Shown here: positions 6,821 through 15,124 of the stretch, piece after piece
Layout of the letters: every line of letters starts with the position of its first letter
Position numbering within the stretch: the stretch's first letter is position 1
DNA from: JBFLYC01 sp040756735
Lineage (GTDB): Bacteria > Bacillota > DSM-16504 > Desulfitibacterales > Desulfitibacteraceae
Assembly (NCBI GenBank): GCA_040756735.1
Contig: JBFLYC010000035.1
Location: 1-35,931, forward strand
DNA: 35,931 nucleotides
Reading direction: 5' to 3'
Position numbers and translations under genes: made by a program
Notes under the pieces: model-generated
What the model was told of the DNA's origin: nothing
The model's database searches: none
Seen by the model: the letters and a program-made list of their open reading frames with translations, nothing else

Positions 6821-7169
6821 TTACACCTTCCTTGACAAATGGACAATTCCCACATATACCACTTCCTTCCAAACATTCATTTAGTTTTTTTCCATAAAGA
6901 CATGCACCTTCACGCCAGATGAAATTTAACTTCGGGTCGCTTAATTTATTCTGTTGCTTTTGATCTACGTTATGTAAGCAAAACCAAAGGTTGATTGTTT
7001 TCTGATCATATTTAACAGATAATATACATTTATGTAGTATCTCGTCTCTCCATATGCAATCCTTACATCTGCATTTTGAACAGAATTTTTCTTTCCCTTC
7101 CATACAATGTGGTTTAATTGGTTTATCACAGACCAAACAACAATGCTTTTTTCTAAAATAATCTATCAA
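6807..7169 (-). CDS. Cysteine-rich zinc-binding protein
   Basis: 120 residues. Cysteine pairs in order: CCLVC, FCSKCRCKDC, C48, C64, C90, then CLEGSGICGNC, enough for two or three metal sites, joined by helical stretches. Start is TTG overlapping the TGA of the PrimPol gene (TTGA), with AAGGAAGTGG upstream. Being coupled to the replication protein suggests an early DNA-metabolism role; function is not otherwise known. Confidence 0.75.
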   Translation of the reverse strand: MIDYFRKKHCCLVCDKPIKPHCMEGKEKFCSKCRCKDCIWRDEILHKCILSVKYDQKTINLWFCLHNVDQKQQNKLSDPKLNFIWREGACLYGKKLNECLEGSGICGNCPFVKEGVNETQ

Positions 7170-9391
7170 TTTCCACTTCCTTGAAAATGAGTTAAATCAA
7201 TCTGAAAATCTTCAAATCTGTCCAATACGTTTGTTGCATCTACAACATATTTATAAAATTCCTTCTGAAGTCTTTTGGGATTGGTAATAAAAACTATACC
7301 CCGCTCTCTTCTTTTTTTGATTGTATCTCTTGATAGTGTGCCCTGTCCTAAACCTCTTAAGAACCTACTAATCTCAGAGGGGGTAAACGTGTTTCCCAAC
7401 GAATGGCTTATTTTGCTTAGTGTTAATACACTTTCTTCTATGGTTTCTTCATCATCTATTTTTTTCTTGTATGTAGCGATTATAATCCATCCATTTTTCC
7501 ATTTAGGTATGATGTTATTATCTGCTACCACCCAGTCGTATATTATGTTTAAAATCAAACCTTCTGGTGAGGTGGCACGCTCTTCTACTAATCGCCTGTC
7601 CAATTTCTTTGCAATTGTTTCTATATTTTCAATCATTTTTGGGGCTTCATCTTTAATCGCATACAACATTAGCAATGAAGTTTTGACTCTAAATGACCTC
7701 ACATCTTTGATTATTAATTGTGTTGGTATTGCGTTTTTTTTAAAGAGATAGTCAAAGCGAAATTTAAGTAGTTTTCTTTGCAGTCTTTCACCCTTTTCTC
7801 CCCAGCTTTGTGGTGGGAGTAAATCATAGTTTTCTGGTGTGTTTGTTGTTTCCGCTGGGAAAATTATACATCTTGATTGAGCACCATCATCAATGAATGG
7901 CTTTCGCATGGCTAAAATAGTATAGCCAAATGAATAAAACCATTTTGATTTTTCTTCATCACTTTTGTATCTTGAGATAGGGACACCATCTGCCCGACTG
8001 TTTATGAACTCTATGAAGTCTGCACTTAATGATGTATCAGATAGGTCTGCTTCATCTAGTATTAATGTACCTCTAATTAGGGACAGGGGTCTAAAAAGAG
8101 AGGGTACTTTTGTCGTTTTAAGAAGATAGATTGGCTTATAGAACAAATATCTCATTATAGTTAAAAATCTTTTTTTTCCAGTTTCACTCGCACCTAAGAC
8201 CTGTATTATAGGCACGAACCTTTCTGCCATATTATATTGCCACTCTATTACCCATGATGTCAGTGCTATATTCACTATCATTTCAAACAAATCTTTATTA
8301 TCACCAGGGTCATATTCTTCTAATGCAAAGTCTAACATTTCTTTTCTCAAATCATCTATACTTCCGTAATCTTCAATACCACTTGGCATCGTTATACTAA
8401 ACCTTTCTTCTTGTGATAATGGTAATGGAAAAACTGTCTTTGGCGTATTTAATTCAATGTGTTCTACAACTGTGCCATCTTTTGTTATAAAAAACTCTTT
8501 TCCATCTTTTATTACTTCTTCATAAAGTTCCTTGTTGTATACGAGGCTTGTTGCATATTCTATGTTTTCTTTCTCTTTTCCTTTTTTTATTGTTTTGTGT
8601 GGTAACAGAGCAACAAGCTCTTTATATAACTCATCACCAAGATGTTGTTGAATTGCAGTGTCTTCTTGTTCTAATTGAAATTCTCTTTTGACCTGTGCTA
8701 ACCTCATGTCTACTTCTTCATCACCCTTAATTTCACATATTGCCTCTATAATCTTTGTAACACGCTCTTCACCAAACTTTAACTTCTTTCTTAAAAAAGC
8801 TGAAAAACCCATACAAAAAAAATCTCTTTTGCCTTGCTCCCATTTGGAAAGTATTTTTTCCACATACCTCCATTCTTCAGATACTGTATTTAGTATTCGT
8901 GTTATTTCTTCAGGATCTCTTTTTGTTATTTCTCTTTTATTGATAAATGTATATGGTTTTCCGCTTGGGTGTATTGAAGGGGGGGTTATTACTATTTCAC
9001 CATCACCACGAAGTTCTGCTGGTAATCCCTTTTGATGGAATGACTGTGATTTTATTCTTTCACCAAAGTTTGTGGATTGGTAGTACATATGAATGCTTTT
9101 GCCACCACTTCTAACTATGCGTGTTTCGTTTATTTTCTCGTTTGCAAAACGCTGGAATGTATAAATACAAGCGGGTTCGCTGTCAAATTCCAGTACAAAA
9201 AAACCACCTGATACTTTTCCACAAATTATAGCCACATTCTTATCTTCACCAGCAAATAACTTTTCTGTTTCTTCCCATGTTGGTCTTTGTTCTTGGTATT
9301 TTTTCCATTTGACAGAAGGATTTTTTTGTCTAATCGGTACTGGAATTATACATAGACCACTATTATAGTAAGTACGAAGATAGTCCCACAT
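7166..9391 (-). CDS. PrimPol primase-helicase replication protein
   Basis: 741 residues. The N-terminal ~180 residues fit the bifunctional primase-polymerase (AEP superfamily) pattern: LCIIPVPIRQKNPSVKWKKY, the acidic LEFDSE (metal site), SGGKSIHMYY and LRGDGEIVITPPSIHPSG. The middle is a linker. Around 395-520 an ATPase follows, with Walker A GASETGKKR and Walker B TLILDEAD, then a sensor-like stretch and a C-terminal part that may hold a winged helix. Such fusions prime and unwind at viral or plasmid origins. It is coupled to the upstream RHH gene and lies next to the origin-like repeat. No good ribosome binding site is visible; it starts five bases after the RHH stop. Confidence 0.92.
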   Translation of the reverse strand: MWDYLRTYYNSGLCIIPVPIRQKNPSVKWKKYQEQRPTWEETEKLFAGEDKNVAIICGKVSGGFFVLEFDSEPACIYTFQRFANEKINETRIVRSGGKSIHMYYQSTNFGERIKSQSFHQKGLPAELRGDGEIVITPPSIHPSGKPYTFINKREITKRDPEEITRILNTVSEEWRYVEKILSKWEQGKRDFFCMGFSAFLRKKLKFGEERVTKIIEAICEIKGDEEVDMRLAQVKREFQLEQEDTAIQQHLGDELYKELVALLPHKTIKKGKEKENIEYATSLVYNKELYEEVIKDGKEFFITKDGTVVEHIELNTPKTVFPLPLSQEERFSITMPSGIEDYGSIDDLRKEMLDFALEEYDPGDNKDLFEMIVNIALTSWVIEWQYNMAERFVPIIQVLGASETGKKRFLTIMRYLFYKPIYLLKTTKVPSLFRPLSLIRGTLILDEADLSDTSLSADFIEFINSRADGVPISRYKSDEEKSKWFYSFGYTILAMRKPFIDDGAQSRCIIFPAETTNTPENYDLLPPQSWGEKGERLQRKLLKFRFDYLFKKNAIPTQLIIKDVRSFRVKTSLLMLYAIKDEAPKMIENIETIAKKLDRRLVEERATSPEGLILNIIYDWVVADNNIIPKWKNGWIIIATYKKKIDDEETIEESVLTLSKISHSLGNTFTPSEISRFLRGLGQGTLSRDTIKKRRERGIVFITNPKRLQKEFYKYVVDATNVLDRFEDFQIDLTHFQGSGN

Positions 9392-9395
9392 TAAA

Positions 9396-9632
9396 TCACT
9401 GCTCGTTGTTCTGGACTATCTTTAGGTTTTGCTCTCTCATACTAAGAATTTTCTTTGCAGTGTCCATTGTGCTTTTATCTATATGATTTTCTAAAAAATC
9501 TTCCAGAGCCTCCCTGAGAATTTGTGATTTTGACCTGTGGGTGTTTGCCATGATTATGGCTTCAAGAAGTTCATTCACGCTCTTCGGCACGTTAGTGCCT
9601 ATGGTTATTGTTTCCTCCTCGTTTTCTTCCAT
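9396..9632 (-). CDS. Ribbon-helix-helix regulator upstream of the primase-helicase
   Basis: 78 residues with an acidic arm (MEENEEE), then the RHH pattern: strand TITIGTNVPKSV, helix NELLEAIIMANTH, RSKSQILREALEDFLENH. AAAGGAGG precedes the ATG. It is the first gene after the origin-like region, in one operon with the primase-helicase, and likely controls that promoter; the GGACAG dyads in the upstream repeat are possible binding sites (inference). Role could be copy-number control, as with plasmid CopG. Confidence 0.85.
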   Translation of the reverse strand: MEENEEETITIGTNVPKSVNELLEAIIMANTHRSKSQILREALEDFLENHIDKSTMDTAKKILSMREQNLKIVQNNEQ

Positions 9633-9673
9633 ATAAAACCTCCTTTAAATTCTAAACCCTAATGGTTAAAATA

Positions 9674-9683
9674 TAATATAAAT
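9674..9683 (-). promoter_or_regulatory. TATA box of the RHH-primase operon
   Basis: The minus strand reads GATTTATATTATATTTTAACC about 45 bases upstream of the ATG at 9632, which leaves room for a short leader carrying AAAGGAGGT. It lies directly beside the left arm of the inverted repeat. Confidence 0.5.
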
Positions 9684-9697
9684 CTTTCTATTGTTAA

Positions 9698-9954
9698 AAT
9701 TGGACAGACTGTCCACATTGGCCACCTATTTACATATGCCCCCTACTTTTTTTATTTTTCTCTTTGCATGTCCTTTTTTTTATTTTTCCCCCTTATATAT
9801 AAGATTATTACAAGTAATATATATTACTTGTAACAAGTAATATATATTACTTGTTACTTGTTACAAGTAATATATATTATACCAGAAAAAAAAAACACAC
9901 ACACACCCCCGCACGCATGTAAGTAGGTGGCCAGTCTGTCCAGTCTGTCCAATT
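9698..9954. other. Origin-of-replication candidate: long inverted repeat flanking AT palindromes
   Basis: Left arm 9698-9739 (AATTGGACAGACTG, then TGGCCACCTATTTACATA) and right arm 9915-9954 (CATGTAAGTAGGTGGCCA, then GTCTGTCCAATT) are imperfect inverted copies of about 40 bases. The arms carry the hexamer GGACAG repeatedly, including a perfect dyad GGACAG-A-CTGTCC at 9702-9714. Between them lie T-rich and C-rich tracts, three AT palindrome units (9810-9879) and an A10/(CA)n/C5 stretch (9885-9910). The region separates the methyltransferase from the RHH-primase operon and holds no plausible gene. Origin function is inferred from architecture and neighbourhood. Confidence 0.65.
9810..9879. repeat. 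Tandem AT-rich palindromes
   Basis: Two perfect 22-base palindromes at 9810-9831 and 9833-9854 (arms ACAAGTAATAT) and a partial third copy at 9863-9879. Each can extrude as a cruciform or serve as a duplex-unwinding element; they are the centre of the origin candidate. Confidence 0.85.
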
Positions 9955-10014
9955 CCAAAAAAAAATAATATAAAAATAGTTCTATAAAGTGAGGTTGTTT
10001 CAACCTTACATATG

Positions 10015-10731
10015 TTATGCAAAATCCTCAATTGCCTTACTGTTTTTGAAAATTCTTTCAGATGTGATTTTAATATAACGCTGTTCATTCTCCCCCAACT
10101 TTTTATAATTTAATTCACATCTTTGCTTTATCACAGACTTCCATTTCTCATCAATTTCAAACATAATGCAATTTCTATCTAAATCTCGACAAACTTTTCC
10201 AACAGTTCCAGCACCTGCAAAAGGGTCTAAAACCCAGTCACCTTTTATTGATGTAAGTTGAATACAACGAGAGACTAATTCTTCTGGAATTGAATCTGGA
10301 TGAAAAATATTTCCTATCGTTCGATAACCTGTTTTGTATAAAATATCGTACCAAACATCACTAAATCCATTTGGATTATACCATTTATTAGAGTTTTCTT
10401 TACATAAGAACATGAGATAGTTATGCTGAAAGGCTAATTGCCTACCAAACGATTTAAAACTATTCATCCTAATTAAAGGCACACCACTCCTAAACTTAAA
10501 TTTTGAATTGAAAAAATGAAGAGTTTTATAGAAATTTGCTGGATTGTTGATGACCACCAAATTACCACTCATTTTTAGGATTCTATAAAATTCATCTGTT
10601 GTTTCCCTTACAAAATCTAAATAATTTTTTGTTTTAAAAGGATAATCAGCAATAATTAGATCAATGCCCTCATCTTTAAGCTCTTTCATTAGCTTTCTAC
10701 AATCACCGATTTGTAAGATTATTTCAGCCAT
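10015..10731 (-). CDS. DNA adenine- or cytosine-N4 methyltransferase
   Basis: 238 residues. Order of motifs is that of beta-class amino-methyltransferases: catalytic motif IV first, here IIADYPFKTKNYLDF (DYPF in place of the usual DPPY), then YRILKMSGNLVVINN, and near the C-terminus the SAM-binding motif I LDPFAGAGTVGKVC followed by MFEIDE. GAGGTATTA precedes the ATG. No cognate nuclease is next to it, so self-protection against host restriction is more likely than a restriction system. The Y in motif IV is unusual but still an aromatic-flanked Pro site. Confidence 0.85.
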   Translation of the reverse strand: MAEIILQIGDCRKLMKELKDEGIDLIIADYPFKTKNYLDFVRETTDEFYRILKMSGNLVVINNPANFYKTLHFFNSKFKFRSGVPLIRMNSFKSFGRQLAFQHNYLMFLCKENSNKWYNPNGFSDVWYDILYKTGYRTIGNIFHPDSIPEELVSRCIQLTSIKGDWVLDPFAGAGTVGKVCRDLDRNCIMFEIDEKWKSVIKQRCELNYKKLGENEQRYIKITSERIFKNSKAIEDFA

Positions 10732-10778
10732 TAATACCTCTTCTCAAATTTTTTCATCAGTATCAATCATAAGGATGT

Positions 10779-10895
10779 TCATTCTCTCATCTTTTCCTTT
10801 CCTACCAAAAACCTCCCATAACATTCGAAAGCTGGCATTTCCATAATGCCATTCTTGAGCAACTCATCCTTTTTCTTATTCCAAAGTTTTTGCAT
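10779..10895 (-). CDS. Possible 38-residue basic peptide
   Basis: ATG 10895, MQKLWNKKKDELLKNGIMEM, ending GKEKMRE. It overlaps the end of the 10876 gene by 20 bases and has only a weak AGAGA upstream. A second open frame in the same 140 bases, without a normal start, reads EWHYGNASFRMLWEVFGRKG and ends MIDTDEKI shortly before the methyltransferase. One of the two may be a remnant; I cannot decide which is expressed. Confidence 0.3.
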   Translation of the reverse strand: MQKLWNKKKDELLKNGIMEMPAFECYGRFLVGKEKMRE

Positions 10896-11121
10896 GTTTC
10901 TCTGATATCTCTCTTTTTAATCTCTCAATGCAATTATCCCAAACCTCTCTTCCCCATGAACCAAAGAATCTATCAGGAATGAGGTTAGCATTTTCAAATG
11001 CTTTCCTCATCTTTTGATACTCTTTTTTTGTCGGCTCACCAAAAACATGCTTTGGATATGGGTTTTGCTTTTTGCATTCTTCAATCATTTCTATTATTTT
11101 CTCTATGCTTATTTTCTTCAT
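10876..11121 (-). CDS. Hypothetical small protein after the interrupted methyltransferase
   Basis: 81 residues from ATG 11121 (MKKISIEKIIEMIEECKKQN). A GTG four codons upstream is inside the GGTGGAG ribosome binding site. Mostly helical, with a Trp/Arg-containing middle (PDRFFGSWGREVWDNCIERL). It overlaps the end of the methyltransferase by 41 bases. Not recognised; possibly an accessory to one of the methyltransferases on either side. Confidence 0.7.
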   Translation of the reverse strand: MKKISIEKIIEMIEECKKQNPYPKHVFGEPTKKEYQKMRKAFENANLIPDRFFGSWGREVWDNCIERLKREISEKHAKTLE

Positions 11122-13321
11122 CTTCTCCACCAAACATTTCTATTTCAGCTAAACCACTGAAAATTCTATTTTTTGCAAGTTGAATATAATCAGGGTTTAA
11201 ATCTATTCCAATACTTCTTCTCTTATATTGCATTGCCACCAAGCAAGTTGTTCCTGAGCCAACGAATGGATCAAGAACAATATCGCCTTTCCTACTACTG
11301 CTTAGGATTGGTCTGATGCATATCTCTTCTGGATACACGGCAAAATGGTGTTTTCCATTAACTGCATGAAAACCATGCAATGTTATCTCCCAGAAGTCTG
11401 GATTGAATGACCATTTGACTTTCCCAGCTGGAAACTTGTTAAATTTTCTTTCAAGATAAATATTTGAGTTTGTATAAAGAAAGTCCCTTATACCTTTAAC
11501 TTGGTCTGTTCCACCAAATCCTATTTTGTAAACATTATGGTCATCTAATATGTGTCTCTCATCGCAATTTATCGCTTGTGAAAGTATTTGTCCTATGTCA
11601 GCAAGCAAATCTTTATTCGCATTTGTAAAACTTAATCCATATTCATTAACCCTATTTTCAAATATTGAACCATCCCCATCAAAAAACCCTCTTATAAAAT
11701 GTCTAATAAGATGGTTTGGAATGTTTGGTAGGTTTCCCTTGAATTTTATTTTTTTTAAATCCTCAATCATTGTTTTAGAACAAATTTCTAATCTGTACGC
11801 ATTATTATCTTCTTCATAAGTAATTGGATGTGTTGAACCTATTGCTTCTCTAAACCTTACTAAGTGAACTAAATCACCTTTCTGTAATGCCAATCGTAAT
11901 CTTCCTCTGTTATCTATCGATCCATCAGCCCATAAAAAACCCAACCAATATGCCTGTTCTTCCGTGTATATATCCCTGAAATAGTTTTCATTGACTTCGT
12001 ACAACGCAGTTTTATATCGTTTGCAGTTCAATGATTCAGTAATAATCACATCACCTGGATTTTTTCCGAGAGGGTGGATTTGCGGTATTGCACTATGCCA
12101 CTCCCCATCTATGTAATCATCATAATTGCCGAGATTGAGATATTCGCTCATTGTTTGCCAATCATCTCTGGAAGGCAATGCACAGCCCGAATCGTCAGTA
12201 CGGAAATAGTGCGCAATAGTTGTTTCGCACAAATCAGTCAATTCTGCTAACTTCTTAACATTCAAATTACATGCCTTCAATCTATCCCTGAGATATTGAT
12301 TAACTTCCTGTATTTTCTTTCTTACATGAGAAAATTTATCCTTATCCAATACACTTCTTGCGCCAGGACTTGCACCTTTGTTTAACATACCTTCAGGGGT
12401 AAGGAACTTGCTTGCTCTTTGTGTCCTTGCCCTCGGGCTGCCATAATCCTCTGCTTCCTTACCCATTCCACTAAACTTTCCTTTATAGAGTTTCTCTGGA
12501 TACTGATAATTTTCCATCTCCTCTTCAGAAGCTTCCAACACACCAAATGCTGATAATCCACCTTTTCCACGCTTAACATCTCTGACACGCAGATTAAATG
12601 ATTTAGAAACTGTTACAATACCATCACCATGAGTTTGTGGTGGAATGCTTACTTTTTGTCCTTCAATTATAGCTTGAATGCTCTTAGGGACTCCTGTACG
12701 TTTATCGCAATCAGTAAATCCGTATTGATTAAATGATGCTTTGCTACCTTCTCTATTCTTTGCACCAAACTCTATCGCTCGCTCATATCTCTCTATGCTT
12801 GATTGAGAATGCGGTATCCTGATTACATCAAGATTATAGTAGTAGTGGCGAGATTTAACGAAATGGAATATGCGTTCTGTTGTGCATGTCAGGCGGTCTT
12901 TTACCGAAGACGGCATACTATTTCGCTTAAACCATGTTATGTCATTGCGACAAAGCCAGCCATCTTCTTGGAGTGCAATTGCTACTCTATATGGCATAAG
13001 CATCTTCTGTTTGGGTTTTAGCCATTTATCAGGAAATTTATTCAACATGGGTGGCTTATCAAAACTCGAAGCATAAAAACCATCATTAACATCCTGAAAT
13101 CCGTGTGGGGACTTTCTCTTTGCGCCATAACCCTGTGCTGAACCCCAATAAGTATCTCCGAGAACTAAATAATAACTTCCATCCTTTCGCAATACCCTCA
13201 TTATTTCTCTTGAAACTTCAACAAGATTTTTAATGTAGTCATTAGGATGTTGCTCTAATCCAATCTCATTACCTTTGTATGGATGGTCTGATGGAAGGTA
13301 AACACGAAGCCCATATGCCAC
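11081..13321 (-). pseudogene. DNA methyltransferase body interrupted by a LAGLIDADG insert; 5' end cut off by a stop
   Basis: The frame 13321-11081 (746 codons, GTG) holds most of an N4/N6 DNA methyltransferase: VLRKDGSYYLVLGDTYWG after motif IV, NDITWFKRNSMPSS, an internal helix-turn-helix-like stretch (LAELTDLCETTIAHYFRTDD), PLGKNPGDV, WEITLHGF, and motif I LDPFVGSGTTCLVAMQYKRR near the end. The catalytic TSPPY motif is missing from it and lies upstream in the same frame, behind a TAA (13337-13339). Residues between NPGDV and WEIT are a LAGLIDADG endonuclease domain. It may be inactive, translated by reinitiation at GTG 13321, or rescued by readthrough and splicing. An AGGTGG stands 18 bases before the GTG, too far for a normal site. 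Confidence 0.75.
11393..12049 (-). mobile_element. In-frame LAGLIDADG homing endonuclease insertion
   Basis: About 219 codons inserted in the methyltransferase between NPGDV and WEITLHGF. Two LAGLIDADG helices are visible, YWLGFLWADGSI and FIRGFFDGDGSIF, with LTNANKDLL-type sequence after the second, as in two-motif homing endonucleases. Both ends of the insert carry AATCCAG (5' side before GTGATG, 3' side before ACTTCTGG). There is no intein N-terminal splicing domain (only about 25 residues precede the first motif) and no His-Asn plus Cys/Ser/Thr at the end, so a protein intein is unlikely. A group I-like intron with an in-frame ORF, or an unspliced insertion, remain possible. Confidence 0.8.
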
Positions 13322-13336
13322 GATGATAAGGGAAAC

Positions 13337-13456
13337 TTACCACCTGTATGGAGGGCTTGTTATTACCAATTGGATACTCTCATCAGGTATCTCCTTCAGA
13401 ATTGCTCTACTATCCCCACAAATCAACATTGGGCGTGTTGTTGTTGGTAATTCCAT
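13337..13456 (-). CDS. 5' fragment of the methyltransferase carrying the TSPPY motif
   Basis: 39 codons from ATG 13456 with a near-ideal AAGGAGGTG six bases upstream: MELPTTTRPMLICGDSRAIL, then VITSPPYRW and TAA. GDS...TSPPY is the start and catalytic motif IV of the methyltransferase continued at 13321. The codons between the motif and AYGLRVY (RW, stop, VSLIIV) do not look like methyltransferase sequence and may be a short insertion. The fragment overlaps the end of the RAM-domain gene by 47 bases. Confidence 0.75.
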   Translation of the reverse strand: MELPTTTRPMLICGDSRAILKEIPDESIQLVITSPPYRW

Positions 13457-13706
13457 TTTTTTCACCTCCTTCATCTAACCTCAATACCATCAGTGTTTTA
13501 GTATCAGTTACACCTTCTATTTCTCGTATTGTATCTTTTACTATATTACCTATTTTCTCAAAGTTCTCATCTTCAATCTTTGCGATAATATCGTACTCAC
13601 CAAGTACCATGTAAACCCATACAGTTTCTTTCATTTCTTTGAGCTTTTTGCAAATATCTCGCTCTTTTGCAGGCATTGTATCAATAAGCACAAATGCTAT
13701 TTTCAT
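13410..13706 (-). CDS. Stand-alone AsnC/Lrp ligand-binding (RAM) domain protein
   Basis: 98 residues: AFVLIDTMPAKERDICKKLK, VWVYMVLGEYDIIAKIED, then VKDTIREIEGVTDTKTLMVL, the alpha-beta sandwich of the Lrp/AsnC effector domain without its DNA-binding helix-turn-helix. Such small RAM proteins form oligomers and modulate full-length Lrp regulators or bind amino acids. The last 20 residues (EGGEKNGITNNNTPNVDLWG) extend beyond the domain because they overlap the methyltransferase start. Its ATG overlaps the preceding TGA (ATGA). Confidence 0.85.
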   Translation of the reverse strand: MKIAFVLIDTMPAKERDICKKLKEMKETVWVYMVLGEYDIIAKIEDENFEKIGNIVKDTIREIEGVTDTKTLMVLRLDEGGEKNGITNNNTPNVDLWG

Positions 13707-14044
13707 TTCTTCTCAAACCCCCTGCTTCTTATTATCCAATCAATTAATGTTTCTGTCTGCTCTTTGATTAGTTCTTCTTCCTCAGCAGTGAATATAAATG
13801 CCTTTGGTAGCCAAATCCTAATTTCATGTTCATGTGGTCGAAACTCAACATAAACATCTTCACCCGCTTCAGACCATGTTTTACCCTCAAAATCAGCTAT
13901 TACATATCCCTTACATATAGGGCATGCTTGGATATCAGGAAGTTCTTTACTAAGTGATAGTGTTAGTGTTTGTCCATACAAACCTTTCCAATCACACTTA
14001 GTACATTTTACTTTCCTTTTTGATGGTTCAATTGTTTCAGTCAT
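13703..14044 (-). CDS. Zinc-ribbon protein
   Basis: 113 residues with CTKCDWKGL and, 24 residues later, CPICKGY, a four-cysteine zinc ribbon with a long insertion, followed by a beta-rich part (YVEFRPHEHEIRIWLP) and a helical tail. GGAGGTGA, which includes the stop of the upstream gene, stands four bases before the ATG. Likely DNA or protein binding; no family assigned. Confidence 0.8.
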   Translation of the reverse strand: MTETIEPSKRKVKCTKCDWKGLYGQTLTLSLSKELPDIQACPICKGYVIADFEGKTWSEAGEDVYVEFRPHEHEIRIWLPKAFIFTAEEEELIKEQTETLIDWIIRSRGFEKK

Positions 14045-14047
14045 GCT

Positions 14048-14389
14048 TCACCTCCATCCTTTCCATTTTTCATAACAATACTGCATGAGCAATAAATTAT
14101 GTTCTTCGGGATATAAGTCCTGATAGTATTCTTTTACTTCTTTATATTCTTTACATGCTTTTTTTACAGAGCAGGAAGTACAACCCTGTCCAATATTATA
14201 ATAACAATGCGGGCACACATAATATGGATTAACATACTGCCATATTGGTTCTAATATTGATAATGGTATACCAGTGATTGCATAACAAAGCATTTCAGCA
14301 ATAGCATTAATAAATCTATATTCACTATACCACCAATGCCTATAACAAGCATTTTTCCAGCATTCTTTTGCTTTCTTTTTATTGTCCAT
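14048..14389 (-). CDS. Cysteine-rich small protein with aromatic N-terminus
   Basis: 113 residues from ATG 14389 (MDNKKKAKECWKNACYRHWW). A central stretch may be weakly membrane-associated (AIAEMLCYAITGIPLSILEPI), followed by a metal-binding cluster CPHCYYNIGQGCTSC plus C136-like KKACKEY. The upstream gene's TGA is three bases away. Not recognised. Confidence 0.7.
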   Translation of the reverse strand: MDNKKKAKECWKNACYRHWWYSEYRFINAIAEMLCYAITGIPLSILEPIWQYVNPYYVCPHCYYNIGQGCTSCSVKKACKEYKEVKEYYQDLYPEEHNLLLMQYCYEKWKGWR

Positions 14390-14392
14390 CAA

Positions 14393-14539
14393 TCACGCCT
14401 GTCCTGAAATTTTTTTCCATAATTCTATCATTTCGGTTCTTGTCATATGTTCCATTTTTGCCACTACCCCATTCTTTTTCATAGTTTTCTCTAAACAAAA
14501 CACACAAAGTTCGTTTGCATTTGCGGTTATTTCTATCAT
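14393..14539 (-). CDS. 48-residue CxxC protein
   Basis: MIEITANANELCVFCLEKTM, ending ELWKKISGQA. One CVFC pair only, so it would need a partner or dimerise to hold zinc. GGAGGT stands upstream of the ATG, which is one base after the TGA of the preceding gene; its own TGA is three bases before the next ATG. The tight spacing on both sides is the main support. Confidence 0.7.
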   Translation of the reverse strand: MIEITANANELCVFCLEKTMKKNGVVAKMEHMTRTEMIELWKKISGQA

Positions 14540-14540
14540 T

Positions 14541-14831
14541 TCAACCTACCTCCTCACAGTTATCACATTCTCTATAAGTAACTTTTTTTTGTTTTTTTCT
14601 GCAATATCCTCTAATTTTTTCTCTATCATCAAAAGTCCAAGCATCACCATTCTTAAGTTTTTCTATGGATGCTTTTTTTCCATACGATTGCATATATGGA
14701 CACAAATGTCTCACAACAATATTGCGTTTATTCACTTTTATAACTTCAGTTTTATATGGTATTCCATGATATACCCAGACAATATCTCCAACCTTTGCGT
14801 GTTCTATATGTCCTCTTATTACTTTATCCAT
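14541..14831 (-). CDS. Small SH3-like barrel protein with C-terminal cysteines
   Basis: 96 residues from ATG 14831. The start HIEHAKVGDIVWVYHGIPYK and EVIKVNKRNIVVRH resemble the strands of an SH3-like or KOW-like small barrel, followed by a basic tail with RECDNCEEVG. The ATG follows the previous TGA within GGTGAGTG. A nucleic-acid-binding role is plausible but not shown. Confidence 0.7.
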   Translation of the reverse strand: MDKVIRGHIEHAKVGDIVWVYHGIPYKTEVIKVNKRNIVVRHLCPYMQSYGKKASIEKLKNGDAWTFDDREKIRGYCRKKQKKVTYRECDNCEEVG

Positions 14832-14833
14832 TT

Positions 14834-15124
14834 TCACTCACCACCTATGCCATCCCACTTCCACCGCTTACATGTTTCATCAAATCTTCGCCAATATGGG
14901 GGAAAGCGACATTTTCCAGAGCTACCATAATCATATATGAGTTTTGAAGTGTAATATTCACAAGTGCCACACACTTTTGTGTTTTTTGGGTTTTTGTGTA
15001 TTTGTTCATAAACCTTTTTCATGTGTTTCCATTCTTTTTCTTCTGCTTTTATCATTTCTTCAACATCTATCTCAGGTAGTATCTTATCACCTATTTGAAA
15101 ACGAATTTTCTTTATCCTCCTCAT
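14834..15124 (-). CDS. Small protein with CxxCxYY...C...C module
   Basis: 96 residues. After a basic helical N-terminus, the C-terminal half reads VCGTCEYYTSKL, GKCRFPPYW, then CKRWKWD. The arrangement CxxC-aromatic, CxxxPP and a final C plus Trp is a compact four-cysteine module frequent in small phage proteins. The start at ATG 15124 uses AAGGTGATTGAAA as its site and lies within the upstream gene (38-base overlap). Confidence 0.75.
   Translation of the reverse strand: MRRIKKIRFQIGDKILPEIDVEEMIKAEEKEWKHMKKVYEQIHKNPKNTKVCGTCEYYTSKLIYDYGSSGKCRFPPYWRRFDETCKRWKWDGIGGE

Noticed and set aside
9810..9879. CRISPR array
   Set aside because: The units are contiguous palindromes with spacings of 23 and 30 bases and no unique spacers; no cas gene is present.
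9861..10088. 75-codon minus-strand frame through the origin repeats
   Set aside because: It reads through the CA/GT and GGACAG repeats, gives low-complexity sequence (FIGQTGQTGH-like, FFFWYN) and overlaps the methyltransferase end; not a plausible protein.
11393..12049. Classic protein-splicing intein
   Set aside because: No N-terminal splicing blocks, no Cys/Ser at the expected first position with a following 100-residue domain, and no His-Asn plus nucleophile at the C-terminal junction.
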